Shown: positions 7,072 to 13,977, counted from the first letter of the stretch. The stretch: 14,984 bases of DNA from Coriobacteriaceae bacterium (GCA_004555335.1 SFII01000021.1:1-14984); one strand, 5' to 3'. A program made the numbers and translations. The notes: a model not told the origin generated them from the sequence alone.

Positions 7072-7856
7072 CAGCGATCCTCCAGCGCCTTGAGCGCGTG
7101 ATCCACGTAGATGCTGCGGATCTGCTCGTATTCGCCCAGCCCCCTCATGATGCAGCGGACATCGAATCCGGCGCCTTCGCACAGCGATTTCCAGCTGTCG
7201 GGGCCGTCGCCCGCCATGTCGTTTTGGGCGTGGTTGCCCGCCACCAGCATGAACGGCGCCAGGCAGACGCGGGTGAAGCAGTCGCGTTGCAGTCGCTCGA
7301 TGGTCTGCTGGATGCTGGGGTAGCCTTCCACGGTGGCGACGTATACGTCGTCCATCCCCATCTGGATGGCTTCGAAGTTCAGCGCCGCATAGGCGATATC
7401 GACGGGATGGCTGGTCCCATGCCCCATCAGCACCAGGGCCTCGCCCTGCTTGCGCGGGATTTCGGCGGAGACCGCCTCCAGGGCGCGGCGATGGTCTTCG
7501 AAGTCCGAAAGGAGCGGCTTGGCCATGCGCAGCTCGTCGAAGTCGTAGGCGAACTTATGGCAGCTGGCCGCCACCTTCTCGAATTCGCTTCCCGCGAGCA
7601 CATGGGTGGGGACCACCAGCACCTTCCTGAAGCCCGCCTCGCGGATCGAGGCCAGCGCCTCTTCGGTGGAGGGCACCGCGGCGCCTTTCTTGGCGAGCGC
7701 CTTGCGGATGAACGAGCTGGTGAAGGCGCGGAAGACCGTGCAATCGGTCAGGGCCCGGCCCAGGCTCGCCTCGAGCGTGGCGATGTTGGCCTTGATGGCT
7801 TCGGGAACGGTGGTGCCGAAGCTCACCGCAAGCACCGCGGTTTTCGTCTTATGCAT
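7071..7856 (-). CDS. cbiK: Sirohydrochlorin cobaltochelatase
   Basis: CbiK inserts Co2+ into sirohydrochlorin in the anaerobic (early-cobalt) corrin pathway. The protein has 261 residues, the CbiK class length. VLAVSFGTT near the N-terminus, MGHGTSHP with His146, and MLVAGNHAQNDMAGD with His209 match the CbiK metal-binding histidines (His145 and His207 in Salmonella, from memory). His85 in VVPTHVLAG is another candidate ligand. There is no signal peptide, so it is predicted cytosolic, unlike the periplasmic CbiK forms of sulfate reducers. The ATG directly follows the cbiL stop (TAGATG), with only a weak GGTGG ahead, so expression is likely coupled to cbiL. The gene ends overlapping the precorrin-2 dehydrogenase start by one base. 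The related nickel chelatases of methanogens are shorter, so cobalt is the likely metal. Confidence 0.94.
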   Translation of the reverse strand: MHKTKTAVLAVSFGTTVPEAIKANIATLEASLGRALTDCTVFRAFTSSFIRKALAKKGAAVPSTEEALASIREAGFRKVLVVPTHVLAGSEFEKVAASCHKFAYDFDELRMAKPLLSDFEDHRRALEAVSAEIPRKQGEALVLMGHGTSHPVDIAYAALNFEAIQMGMDDVYVATVEGYPSIQQTIERLQRDCFTRVCLAPFMLVAGNHAQNDMAGDGPDSWKSLCEGAGFDVRCIMRGLGEYEQIRSIYVDHALKALEDR

Positions 7857-8543
7857 CTATTCGCCCACCAATACCACGACGAAATAGCCTTCATCGCCCT
7901 GCGCCTCGATGTGGTCCACGACGCGTTCGTTCGGCAGACCGCAGTTGACCACCATGGATGCCTTGTCCGCCATGCCCAGCTTCTCGAGGGTTTCCTTCAC
8001 CTTGGGCAGGGCGCGCCCGGACTTCATGAGCACCTTGGTTCCGGGCAGCTTGAGCTCTTCTTCCAGGTTCTCGGAAAGGCCGGGGATGATGTGGAGGGGA
8101 TGCTCCATGACGGTCAGGCTCGCATGCAGCTTGGCCGCGCTCGCGCAGAAACTGGTGACACCCGATACGGTTTCGGTTTCGTAGCCCGCATCGCGTGCGA
8201 GTTTCTCGATGTAGGACCAGGTTCCGAACAGGGTAGCGTCTCCCAGGTTCAGAAGCGCGACGTCAAGGCCTTGATCCAGCACGGAGAAGACCTGCTCGGC
8301 AAGGCGCTTGTGGGCTTCGCTGCGGCTTCCGGTTTCGTCTGCCATCTTGAAATCGAGGTAGATGATCTGCTTCCCCTCGATGTTGGCGGCGCCGGAGGCG
8401 ATGTCCAGGGCGAGGGTGTTCTTGCCCTTGGTGCGCGGGGCTGCGATGACCGGGCATTGCTCGATGACGCGCACGGCCTTCAAGGTCATGAGCTCGCTGT
8501 CGCCGGGGCCGACGCTGACCCCGTAGAGGATTCCCTTTTCCAC
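7857..8543 (-). CDS. cbiL: Cobalt-factor II / precorrin-2 C20-methyltransferase
   Basis: CbiL methylates cobalt-factor II at C20 with SAM to give cobalt-factor III, the step after CbiK in anaerobic cobalamin synthesis. The protein has 228 residues, normal for CbiL/CobI. LYGVSVGPGDSELMTLKAVR (about 6-25) is the family N-terminus with the SAM-site GPGD. LLNLGDATLFGTWSYI is the conserved GD region. VSGVTSFCASAAKL is the central substrate motif. The start is GTG at 8543. AAGGAGA at 8549-8555 lies 5 bases before it, and the nearby ATG at 8548 is out of frame. It is the first gene of the minus-strand operon, so the promoter must lie in the 334-base divergent region. The remaining cbi genes are not in this window. 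Confidence 0.94.
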   Translation of the reverse strand: MEKGILYGVSVGPGDSELMTLKAVRVIEQCPVIAAPRTKGKNTLALDIASGAANIEGKQIIYLDFKMADETGSRSEAHKRLAEQVFSVLDQGLDVALLNLGDATLFGTWSYIEKLARDAGYETETVSGVTSFCASAAKLHASLTVMEHPLHIIPGLSENLEEELKLPGTKVLMKSGRALPKVKETLEKLGMADKASMVVNCGLPNERVVDHIEAQGDEGYFVVVLVGE

Positions 8544-8548
8544 ACCAT

Positions 8549-8555
8549 TCTCCTT
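8549..8555 (-). promoter_or_regulatory. Shine-Dalgarno site fixing the GTG start of cbiL
   Basis: AAGGAGA on the minus strand lies 5 bases before the GTG at 8543-8541. An ATG at 8548-8546 is closer but out of frame and would not encode CbiL. The spacing and the family N-terminus both support the GTG. Confidence 0.8.
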
Positions 8556-8617
8556 GTTGCTGGGATGAGGAGGCCGAATGCCTTCGCGTTCGTATGCGGC
8601 GAAGTCGACCTGCAGTT

Positions 8618-8638
8618 ATTGATTAGTACCATATCAAT
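8618..8638. promoter_or_regulatory. Inverted repeat ATTGAT-N9-ATCAAT, candidate operator
   Basis: Perfect 6-bp arms ATTGAT (8618-8623) and ATCAAT (8633-8638) flank a 9-bp centre. The 21-bp size suits a dimeric helix-turn-helix regulator. It overlaps the candidate extended -10 of the cbiL operon, so binding would be expected to repress it. The centre is too long for the FNR pattern TTGAT-N4-ATCAA. The regulator is unknown. Confidence 0.4.
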
Positions 8639-8644
8639 ATAACA
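8636..8644 (-). promoter_or_regulatory. Candidate extended -10 promoter for the cbiL-hemL operon
   Basis: The minus strand reads TG-T-TATATT at 8644-8636, an extended -10 with 5 of 6 matches to TATAAT. No good -35 lies 16-18 bp upstream, which extended -10 promoters tolerate. Transcription would start near 8629, giving a leader of roughly 86 nt. A weaker alternative is TTGCGG (8685-8680) with TATACG (8663-8658). Confidence 0.4.
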
Positions 8645-8719
8645 TTATCGCGGTAACCGTATAGAGAACACCTGCTTCTCCGCAAGCGTTTTCGAATGAA
8701 TCAACTCGGGTAATAGAAC

Positions 8720-8747
8720 TTGCCCTCTTATTGGGTACCTTTATAAT
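8720..8747 (+). promoter_or_regulatory. Sigma70-type promoter for the ech operon
   Basis: TTGCCC at 8720-8725 (4 of 6 to TTGACA) and a perfect TATAAT at 8742-8747 are separated by 16 bp. The predicted start is near 8754, which leaves a leader of about 124 nt before the echA GTG. This is the only plus-strand pair of this quality in the intergenic region. Confidence 0.65.
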
Positions 8748-8820
8748 TTCCGCTTGCCCATCCTGCTTGTCTTTTCGTCGGGTTGCGTCTTCGCCCGTTG
8801 TTGGAAGGGTGTTACTTTGT

Positions 8821-8852
8821 CGGATATGGCATAAGCCGTGGGTAATCATCCG
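8821..8852 (+). other. Predicted bulged hairpin in the echA leader
   Basis: CGGAT (8821-8825) can pair with ATCCG (8848-8852). ATGGC (8826-8830) pairs with GCCGT (8835-8839), including one G-U pair, around an ATAA loop. An 8-nt bulge, GGGTAATC, lies on the 3' side. The two 5-bp helices stack directly on the 5' side. The hairpin ends about 12 nt before the Shine-Dalgarno sequence. It may affect translation, or it may be chance. Confidence 0.3.
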
Positions 8853-8864
8853 TTTGTGAAAGGG

Positions 8865-8872
8865 AAAGGAGA
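8865..8872 (+). promoter_or_regulatory. Shine-Dalgarno site for the GTG start of echA
   Basis: AAAGGAGA ends 5 bases before the GTG at 8878. No ATG or TTG in the same frame is better placed, so this fixes the start of EchA. Confidence 0.75.
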
Positions 8873-8877
8873 GACGC

Positions 8878-10797
8878 GTGCAATTGATAGGCTTCCTTAT
8901 CGTATTCCCGATGCTGGCTGCGCTTCTGCTGCTCGTCATCCGCGCCAATGCGGCGCGCAATGCGATCGCATATGCATCCGCAGCGATCATCGCGGTGGTC
9001 ACGCTTTTCGTCTTCGGTACCAATCTTGGCACCGAGGCAGTTTACTTCGAGTTCTCATCAGGGGCGATAGATATCATCTGCACCCTGATCAGCATTGCTA
9101 TCGGCGTGATCATCATCGGATACGCCGTTCGCTACAGGAACATCATCACCCTGGTACTGGGCATCGCCCAGCTTGCGGCATCCCTGGTGTTCGAATTCGC
9201 CTTCGCTCATGGCGTCGAGGTCGAGGCCGGCCTGTACATGGACTCCCTGTCCCTGATCATGGCATTCATCATCGGCATCGTGGGTTCCGGCATCTGCATC
9301 TATGCGATCGGGTATATGGAAGACTTCCAGGCAGAGCATGCTGACGAGCGCGACCGCCGCCCCGTCTTCTTCGCGATCATGTTCCTGTTCCTGGGTGCGA
9401 TGTTCGCAATCGTGTTCAGCAACAACATGTCCTGGATGTTCACCGCCTGGGAAATCACCACCGTGTGCTCTTTCTTGCTCATCGGCTACACCAAGACCGA
9501 AGAGGCCATCCGCAATGCCTTCCGCCAGATCATCATGAACATCCTGGGCGGCATCGCATTCATCGGCGCCCTCTACTATTGCGCAATCGGTCTTCAGACC
9601 CTGTCCTTCGCTGAGTTCCTGCAGATCGGCACCCTGGCTCCCGTCATGGTCGTCCTGCCCGTCACCTGCCTGGCTTTCGCGGGTATGACCAAGGCAGCGC
9701 AGATGCCCTTCCACACCTGGCTTCTGGGTGCAATGGTCGCTCCCACTCCTACCAGTGCGCTGCTCCATAGCTCCACCATGGTCAAGGCGGGCGTCTTCAT
9801 GCTCGTCAAGCTGGCTCCGGTCCTGAACGTCTGCTGGATCCCGTCCCTCATGACCGTTCTGGTTGGTGCCATCACCTTCTGCCTGTGCTCCTTCATGGCA
9901 ATCAGCCAGAGCAACGCCAAGCGCGTTCTGGCGTACTCCACTATCGCCAACCTGGGCCTGATCGTGGCCTGCGCAGGCGTGGGTACCGCCGAAGCCGTTT
10001 GGGCGGCCATCTTCCTCATCATCTTCCACGCTATCGCCAAGTCCCTGCTGTTCCTGTGCGTCGGTACTGCCGAACATCACATCGGCAGCCGCGACATCGA
10101 GAGCATGGACCTGCTGTTCGACCGCATGCCCCGTCTGGCGCGCCTCATGATGCTGGGCATCATGACCATGTTCGTCGCCCCCTTCGGCATGCTCATCTCC
10201 AAGTGGGCGACCCTGGTCTCCTTCGTGGAAACCCAGCAGGTTGCGCTTCTGGTTCTGCTTGCCTTCGGTTCTGCCGCAACCTTCATGTTCTGGGCTAAGT
10301 GGCTCGGTAAGCTCTCCGGCATCGCCGGCAGGCCCGAAAACGTCGAGAAGACCGTGCATGTCAGCGAATGGATCGCCACCTACGTCATGGCCGGCTTGAT
10401 CGTGGTCTGCTGCGTGCTGCTGCCCCTTATCAGCGAGTACGTGGTCATGCCCTATGTGGCAGGCGTCAATCTGAACGCCGTCGCAACCCTGAGCAACGAC
10501 ATCCTGTGGATCACCAGCATCCTCGCCGCCATCGTCATCATCGTCCTGTTCGCGGGCCTGAAGAAGTCCTCCAAGTCCAAGCAGGTAAACGTCTACATGG
10601 CGGGCATCACCGTCGATAGCGACGACCGCAGCTTCCGCAATTCCCTGGGCGGCACCACCAAGGCAACCGCCAGCAACTGGTATATGACCGAGTACTTCGG
10701 GGAAAAGCGCATCAAGCCCATCGGCGAGATCAGCTGCGCGATCCTGATGGTCGCTGCATTCGCACTGTCCTTCGCCTACTTCATGGCGCTGATCTAG
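8878..10797 (+). CDS. echA: Ech-type energy-converting hydrogenase, large membrane subunit (NuoL/antiporter family)
   Basis: EchA is the NuoL/Mrp-antiporter-like subunit that carries ion translocation in the membrane arm of a group 4 [NiFe] hydrogenase. The protein has 639 residues with roughly 15-17 hydrophobic segments, close to known EchA length. Residues 115-400 are the antiporter domain. Glu192 in FTAWEITTVCSFLLIGY is the conserved TM5 glutamate. GMTKAAQMPFHTWLLGAM with Lys272 and LLHSSTMVKAGVFML with Lys303 are the TM7-TM8 signatures. FHAIAKSLLFL (His384, Lys388) is the TM12 region. These are the residues expected for a proton channel. After about residue 480 there is a longer C-terminal part with further membrane helices and a hydrophilic loop (about 561-612). 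The GTG start follows AAAGGAGA. It is the first gene of echABCDEF, and the stop lies 12 bases before echB. Confidence 0.93.
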   Translation: MQLIGFLIVFPMLAALLLLVIRANAARNAIAYASAAIIAVVTLFVFGTNLGTEAVYFEFSSGAIDIICTLISIAIGVIIIGYAVRYRNIITLVLGIAQLAASLVFEFAFAHGVEVEAGLYMDSLSLIMAFIIGIVGSGICIYAIGYMEDFQAEHADERDRRPVFFAIMFLFLGAMFAIVFSNNMSWMFTAWEITTVCSFLLIGYTKTEEAIRNAFRQIIMNILGGIAFIGALYYCAIGLQTLSFAEFLQIGTLAPVMVVLPVTCLAFAGMTKAAQMPFHTWLLGAMVAPTPTSALLHSSTMVKAGVFMLVKLAPVLNVCWIPSLMTVLVGAITFCLCSFMAISQSNAKRVLAYSTIANLGLIVACAGVGTAEAVWAAIFLIIFHAIAKSLLFLCVGTAEHHIGSRDIESMDLLFDRMPRLARLMMLGIMTMFVAPFGMLISKWATLVSFVETQQVALLVLLAFGSAATFMFWAKWLGKLSGIAGRPENVEKTVHVSEWIATYVMAGLIVVCCVLLPLISEYVVMPYVAGVNLNAVATLSNDILWITSILAAIVIIVLFAGLKKSSKSKQVNVYMAGITVDSDDRSFRNSLGGTTKATASNWYMTEYFGEKRIKPIGEISCAILMVAAFALSFAYFMALI

Positions 10798-10809
10798 AAA
10801 GGAGCGGAA

Positions 10810-11682
10810 ATGGCAACTTGGATCGCAACCATTATCGGCATCGTCGCCTTCACCGTGCTTGCGCCCATCGTGGGCTGCCTGCTCGACGGCGTCGACCGCA
10901 AGATTTCCGCACGCATGCAGGGCCGTGTGGGACCTTCCATCCTCCAGCCCTACTATGACGTCCGCAAGCTTCTGGAAAAGGAACGCGCCAGCGTCAACAC
11001 CGTCGAGGGAACCTATATCGCCTGCGCGCTGCTGTTCGCCCTCGTCGCAGGCGGCGTGTTCTTCAGCGGCGGCAACCTGCTGCTGTGCATCTTCGTGATC
11101 ACGCTCTCCAGCCTGTTCTTCATCATGGCCGCTTATTCCACCAGGTCCCCTTACGCCGAGGTTGGCGCCCATCGCGAGACCCTGCAGGTCATGTGCTATG
11201 AGCCCATGGTCCTGATGATGGCCATCGTGGTCTTCCAGGCAAGCGGCTCCTTCGATATCGCGGGCCTGTTCAGCCTGGACACCCCCATCATCGCCACTAC
11301 CTTCGGCGCATGGGTTGGCCTGCTGGTCATCCTGACCATCAAGCTGCGCAAGAGCCCCTTCGATATCTCCAGCAGCCATCATGCCCATCAGGAAATCGTC
11401 CGCGGCATCACCACCGAGATGAGCGGCCCCACCCTGGCGAAGGTGGAAATCCTGCACTGGGTGGAAAACGTCCTGTTCATGGGCTGGGTCGGCATGTTCT
11501 TCATCAACGCCAACCCCATCTCCATCGCCGTCGCCATCATCGTTGCGGTACTGGTGTACCTCTTCGAAATCTGGATCGACAACAACTTCGCCCGCGTGAA
11601 GTGGCAGGCCATGTTCAAGATCGCATGGCTGAGCTCGCTCGTCCTGGGCGGCGTGAATATCGCAATCATCGCGTTCATCTAA
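10810..11682 (+). CDS. echB: Ech-type hydrogenase, NuoH-like membrane subunit
   Basis: EchB is the NuoH-like membrane protein that joins the hydrophilic arm to the membrane arm. The protein has 290 residues with about eight hydrophobic segments. KISARMQGRVGPSILQPYYD (31-50) is the NuoH family signature loop. YAEVGAHRE carries the conserved acidic residues near the quinone-like cavity (Glu117 and Glu123). KSPFDISSSHHAHQEIVRGITTEMSG (181-206) in two stretches is the equivalent of the NuoH PFD...E...G...EYSG loop. The ATG is preceded by AAAGGAG (10798-10804), which begins right after the echA stop. The gene is complete and unremarkable, and its place after echA matches the order in characterised Ech operons. 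Confidence 0.94.
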   Translation: MATWIATIIGIVAFTVLAPIVGCLLDGVDRKISARMQGRVGPSILQPYYDVRKLLEKERASVNTVEGTYIACALLFALVAGGVFFSGGNLLLCIFVITLSSLFFIMAAYSTRSPYAEVGAHRETLQVMCYEPMVLMMAIVVFQASGSFDIAGLFSLDTPIIATTFGAWVGLLVILTIKLRKSPFDISSSHHAHQEIVRGITTEMSGPTLAKVEILHWVENVLFMGWVGMFFINANPISIAVAIIVAVLVYLFEIWIDNNFARVKWQAMFKIAWLSSLVLGGVNIAIIAFI

Positions 11683-11695
11683 AGGAGGAAGCTAA

Positions 11696-12139
11696 ATGGC
11701 ATTTGCATCTAAATCGCCGTGGGTCATCCACTATGACGCTTCCAGCTGCAATGGCTGCGACATCGAAGTGCTTGCAACCCTGTGCCCCGGCTATGACGCA
11801 GAGCGCTTCGGCGTCATCAATACCGGCAATCCCAAGCATGCCGATATCTTCCTGGTGACCGGCAGCGTCAACGAGCGCAACATCAAGGTCATCCAGGAAA
11901 TCTACGACCAGATGCTCGAGCCCAAGGTGGTCGTCGCCTGCGGTTGCTGCGCCTGCACCGGCGGCGTGTTCCATGACTGCTACAACGTCCTGGGCGGCGT
12001 CGACAAGGCCATCCCCGTCGACGTCTATGCTCCCGGATGCGCCGTGCGCCCCGAGACCATCATCGATGCGGTGGTGGCGGGCGTTGCCGCACTCGACGAG
12101 AAGAGCAAGGCACTCAAGGCAAAGAAGAAGGAGGCGTAA
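11696..12139 (+). CDS. echC: Ech-type hydrogenase, small subunit (NuoB-like)
   Basis: EchC carries the [4Fe-4S] cluster next to the [NiFe] site and passes electrons from EchF to EchE. The protein has 147 residues, the short form typical of group 4 enzymes, with no Tat signal, so it faces the cytoplasm. Cluster ligands are visible in DASSCNGCDIE (Cys18, Cys21), in ACGCCACTGG (a Cys of 82-87) and in APGCAVRP (Cys115). The last dozen residues, KSKALKAKKKEA, form a strongly basic tail that resembles the C-termini of EchD and EchF in this operon. The ATG is preceded by AAAGGAGG overlapping the echB stop. The stop lies 3 bases before echD, and the echD ribosome site is inside the basic tail codons. 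Confidence 0.95.
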   Translation: MAFASKSPWVIHYDASSCNGCDIEVLATLCPGYDAERFGVINTGNPKHADIFLVTGSVNERNIKVIQEIYDQMLEPKVVVACGCCACTGGVFHDCYNVLGGVDKAIPVDVYAPGCAVRPETIIDAVVAGVAALDEKSKALKAKKKEA

Positions 12140-12142
12140 GGC

Positions 12143-12880
12143 ATGCCCACTATCGAACGCTTCACCGATATCGCGTTGGCGGACCTGCTCAACGTCGCCA
12201 ACGAAAAGCACAGCGGCGGCTGGCGTGCCGTCCAGGTGCTCGCATGCAACACCGAAGAGGGTATCGATCTGACCTACACCTTCAACAAGGACAACGTCTG
12301 GGAGAACTACCGCATCAAGGGCATCACCAAGCAGGACACCGTTCCCTCGCTCCAGCAGATGTACCTGTGCCTGTTCCCCTTCGAGAACGAAGTCGTCGAC
12401 CTGTTCGGCGTGAACATCGCCGGCATGGCCCTGGACTTCGGCGGCCGTTTGTACGACGTGGCCGTTAACGAGCCCATGACCATCATCTCCCCCGAAGTGA
12501 AGGCAGCGCGCGACAAGGCCAAGAAGGCCGCCCAGGCAGCCGCTGCAAAGGCCGTCAAGCCTGCTGCAGAGGAGCTGCCCAAGCCCCTGACCGATGAAGA
12601 GATCGAGGCCAAGGTGGCGGCTGTCGCCCCCGAAAAGCAGGACAAGGTCCGTGCCGCGCTCAAGGCCAAGCAGAAGAAGGACCAGGAGGCACTCGCCGAG
12701 GCCCAGGCCAAGGCGGCCCAGGCGGAAAAGCCCGCCGTTCCCGTTCCCATGACCGACGAGGAGATCGAGGCCAAGGTTGCCGCCGTTGCCCCTGAAAAGC
12801 AGGACAAGGTGCGCGCAGCCCTGAAGGCCAAGCAGAAGAAGGACATCGCAGCGGCCCAGGCCGGAAAGGATGGTGAATAA
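12143..12880 (+). CDS. echD: Ech-type hydrogenase, NuoC-like subunit with repeat-containing Lys/Ala-rich tail
   Basis: EchD is the NuoC-like cytoplasmic subunit that supports the large subunit. Residues 1 to about 115 form the NuoC-like domain, with LCLFPFENEVVDLFGV (75-90) as the recognisable signature. Residues from about 117 to 245 are an extension not expected of a NuoC domain. It starts with an Ala/Lys-rich helix (117-140), followed by two copies of a 31-residue repeat (150-180 and 204-234) of the form TDEEIEAKV...APEKQDKVRAALKAKQKKD, joined by an Ala/Glu/Pro linker. Each copy looks like two charged helices around an Ala-Pro turn. The repeats are identical in protein but differ at 12 synonymous positions, so the tail is under selection. 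The tail may bind partners or form a coiled coil. The ATG follows AAGGAGG. The stop is 2 bases before echE. Confidence 0.9.
   Translation: MPTIERFTDIALADLLNVANEKHSGGWRAVQVLACNTEEGIDLTYTFNKDNVWENYRIKGITKQDTVPSLQQMYLCLFPFENEVVDLFGVNIAGMALDFGGRLYDVAVNEPMTIISPEVKAARDKAKKAAQAAAAKAVKPAAEELPKPLTDEEIEAKVAAVAPEKQDKVRAALKAKQKKDQEALAEAQAKAAQAEKPAVPVPMTDEEIEAKVAAVAPEKQDKVRAALKAKQKKDIAAAQAGKDGE
12590..12682 (+). repeat. EchD tail repeat, copy 1
   Basis: These 93 bp encode residues 150-180 of EchD. The protein is identical over 31 residues to copy 2, and the DNA differs at 12 codon third positions. The unit begins TDEEIEAKV and ends LKAKQKKD. Confidence 0.95.
12752..12844 (+). repeat. EchD tail repeat, copy 2
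   Basis: These 93 bp encode residues 204-234 of EchD, exactly 162 bp (54 codons) after copy 1. All differences from copy 1 are synonymous. Confidence 0.95.
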
Positions 12881-12882
12881 GG

Positions 12883-13971
12883 ATGGGACAGCATACCGTC
12901 ATTCCCTTCGGCCCCCAGCATCCGGTTCTTCCCGAACCCTTGCATCTCGACCTGGTCGTTGAAGACGAGAAGGTCATCGAAGCCATCCCGCAGATCGGCT
13001 TCGTGCATCGCGGTTTGGAGAAGCTCACCGAAACCCGCGACTACAACGCATTCATCTACATCGCAGAGCGCATCTGCGGCATCTGCGCATTCGGCCACAG
13101 CCTGGGCTATGCCGAAACCGTCGAGAAGCTCATGGGCGTGCAGGTTCCCGAACGCGGCGAATACCTGCGCGTGATCATGCACGAGCTCTCCCGTGTGCAT
13201 TCCCACCTGCTCTGGTTGGGTCTGGCTGCAGACGCATTCGGCTATGAGAGCCTGTTCATGCATTGCTGGCGCCTGCGCGAGCGCATCCTCGACTTGTTCG
13301 AGAAGACCACCGGCGGCCGCGTCATCCTTTCCGCCGTCGTCGTGGGCGGCATGGTACGCGACCAGGATGCCCAGATGCTCCGTTACATCCAGGACAAGCT
13401 CGAAGGCATCCGCGAGGATTACGCCCAGATCTGCAAGGCATTCCTGAATGACAACTCCGTCAGGAACCGCCTGTGCGGCGTCGGCTACATCAGCCCCGAT
13501 GACGCCCGTGCCTTAGGCATGGTCGGTCCTTTCGGCCGTGCTTCCAATGTCGCCTGCGACCTACGTCAGTACGGCAACGGCGCATACGGCAAGCTTTCTG
13601 ATTTCCAGCAGATCCTTTCCACCGACGGCGACTGCTTCGGTCGCGCGAAGGTCCGTGCCGAGGAAGTGCTGCAGAGCATCGACATCATCAACGAGCTCAT
13701 CGCGACCATTCCCGATGGCCCGGTTTCGGTTCCCGTCAAGGGCAATGTCCCTGCAGGCGCCCAGGCATCCAATGTCCTCGAGCAGCCCCGCGGCGAATGC
13801 TACTACTACGCTTTGGGTAACGGCACCAAGTTCCTCGAGCGCATGCGCATGCGCACGCCCACCAGCGTCAACCTGGCCGGCATGGCAACCGCACTCAAGG
13901 GTTGCGACCTGGCCGACGTCAACATGATTGTCCTGACCATCGACCCCTGCATCAGCTGCACGGAAAGGTAG
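12883..13971 (+). CDS. echE: Ech-type hydrogenase, [NiFe] catalytic large subunit
   Basis: EchE holds the [NiFe] centre that makes or oxidises H2. The protein has 362 residues. GPQHP near the N-terminus and IGFVHRGLEKL (38-48) are shared with NuoD. The N-terminal metal motif RICGICAFGHS gives Cys65, Cys68 and His72. The C-terminal motif DPCISCTER gives Cys356 and Cys359. All four cysteine ligands are present, which separates it from NuoD, where they are lost. The protein ends exactly at the Arg of DPCxxCxxR, so there is no C-terminal peptide for a maturation protease to remove. To my knowledge the same holds for CooH and for methanogen EchE. The ATG follows AAGGA near the echD stop. It must receive its metals from Hyp proteins encoded elsewhere. 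Confidence 0.97.
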   Translation: MGQHTVIPFGPQHPVLPEPLHLDLVVEDEKVIEAIPQIGFVHRGLEKLTETRDYNAFIYIAERICGICAFGHSLGYAETVEKLMGVQVPERGEYLRVIMHELSRVHSHLLWLGLAADAFGYESLFMHCWRLRERILDLFEKTTGGRVILSAVVVGGMVRDQDAQMLRYIQDKLEGIREDYAQICKAFLNDNSVRNRLCGVGYISPDDARALGMVGPFGRASNVACDLRQYGNGAYGKLSDFQQILSTDGDCFGRAKVRAEEVLQSIDIINELIATIPDGPVSVPVKGNVPAGAQASNVLEQPRGECYYYALGNGTKFLERMRMRTPTSVNLAGMATALKGCDLADVNMIVLTIDPCISCTER

Positions 13972-13977
13972 GCCGGA

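Larger units (their letters stand above)
8544..8877. other. Divergent intergenic region between cbiL and echA
   Basis: These 334 bases hold no credible gene and are more AT-rich than the flanks. From left to right they contain the cbiL leader and ribosome site, an inverted repeat (8618-8638) overlapping a candidate minus-strand -10 (8636-8644), a good plus-strand promoter (8720-8747), and a leader of about 120 nt for echA with a predicted hairpin at 8821-8852. I searched by eye for a cobalamin riboswitch (GCCACTG-type box) on both strands and saw none. Open frames that enter from either side show no family features. Confidence 0.8.

Noticed and set aside
7072..7182. Upstream extension of the precorrin-2 dehydrogenase frame
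   Set aside because: The extra residues lie within cbiK and do not resemble the family. The ATG at 7071 has GGAGG in front.
8618..8638. FNR/CRP-type site in the divergent region
   Set aside because: The arms resemble TTGAT/ATCAA, but the 9-bp spacer between the 6-bp arms does not fit the required geometry. It is kept only as an unassigned inverted repeat.
8544..8640. Cobalamin riboswitch in the cbiL leader
   Set aside because: No B12-box-like conserved sequence was seen, and the leader is too short for the usual fold of about 200 nt.
7098..8642. A 514-codon plus-strand open frame across cbiK and cbiL
   Set aside because: It is antisense to two clearly identified enzymes and its protein has no recognisable domain.
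8853..8870. Possible Rex operator (TTTGTGAAA) before echA
   Set aside because: Only one half-site is present. The second arm TTCACAA is missing.
8634..9032. A 132-codon minus-strand frame reaching from echA into the intergenic region
   Set aside because: It is mostly antisense to echA, lacks a ribosome site and shows no domain.
9058..11457. A 799-codon open frame on the minus strand opposite echA and echB
   Set aside because: Its product is low-complexity, rich in Asp, His, Gly and Gln, with no family features. It arises from the strong codon bias of the real genes on the plus strand.
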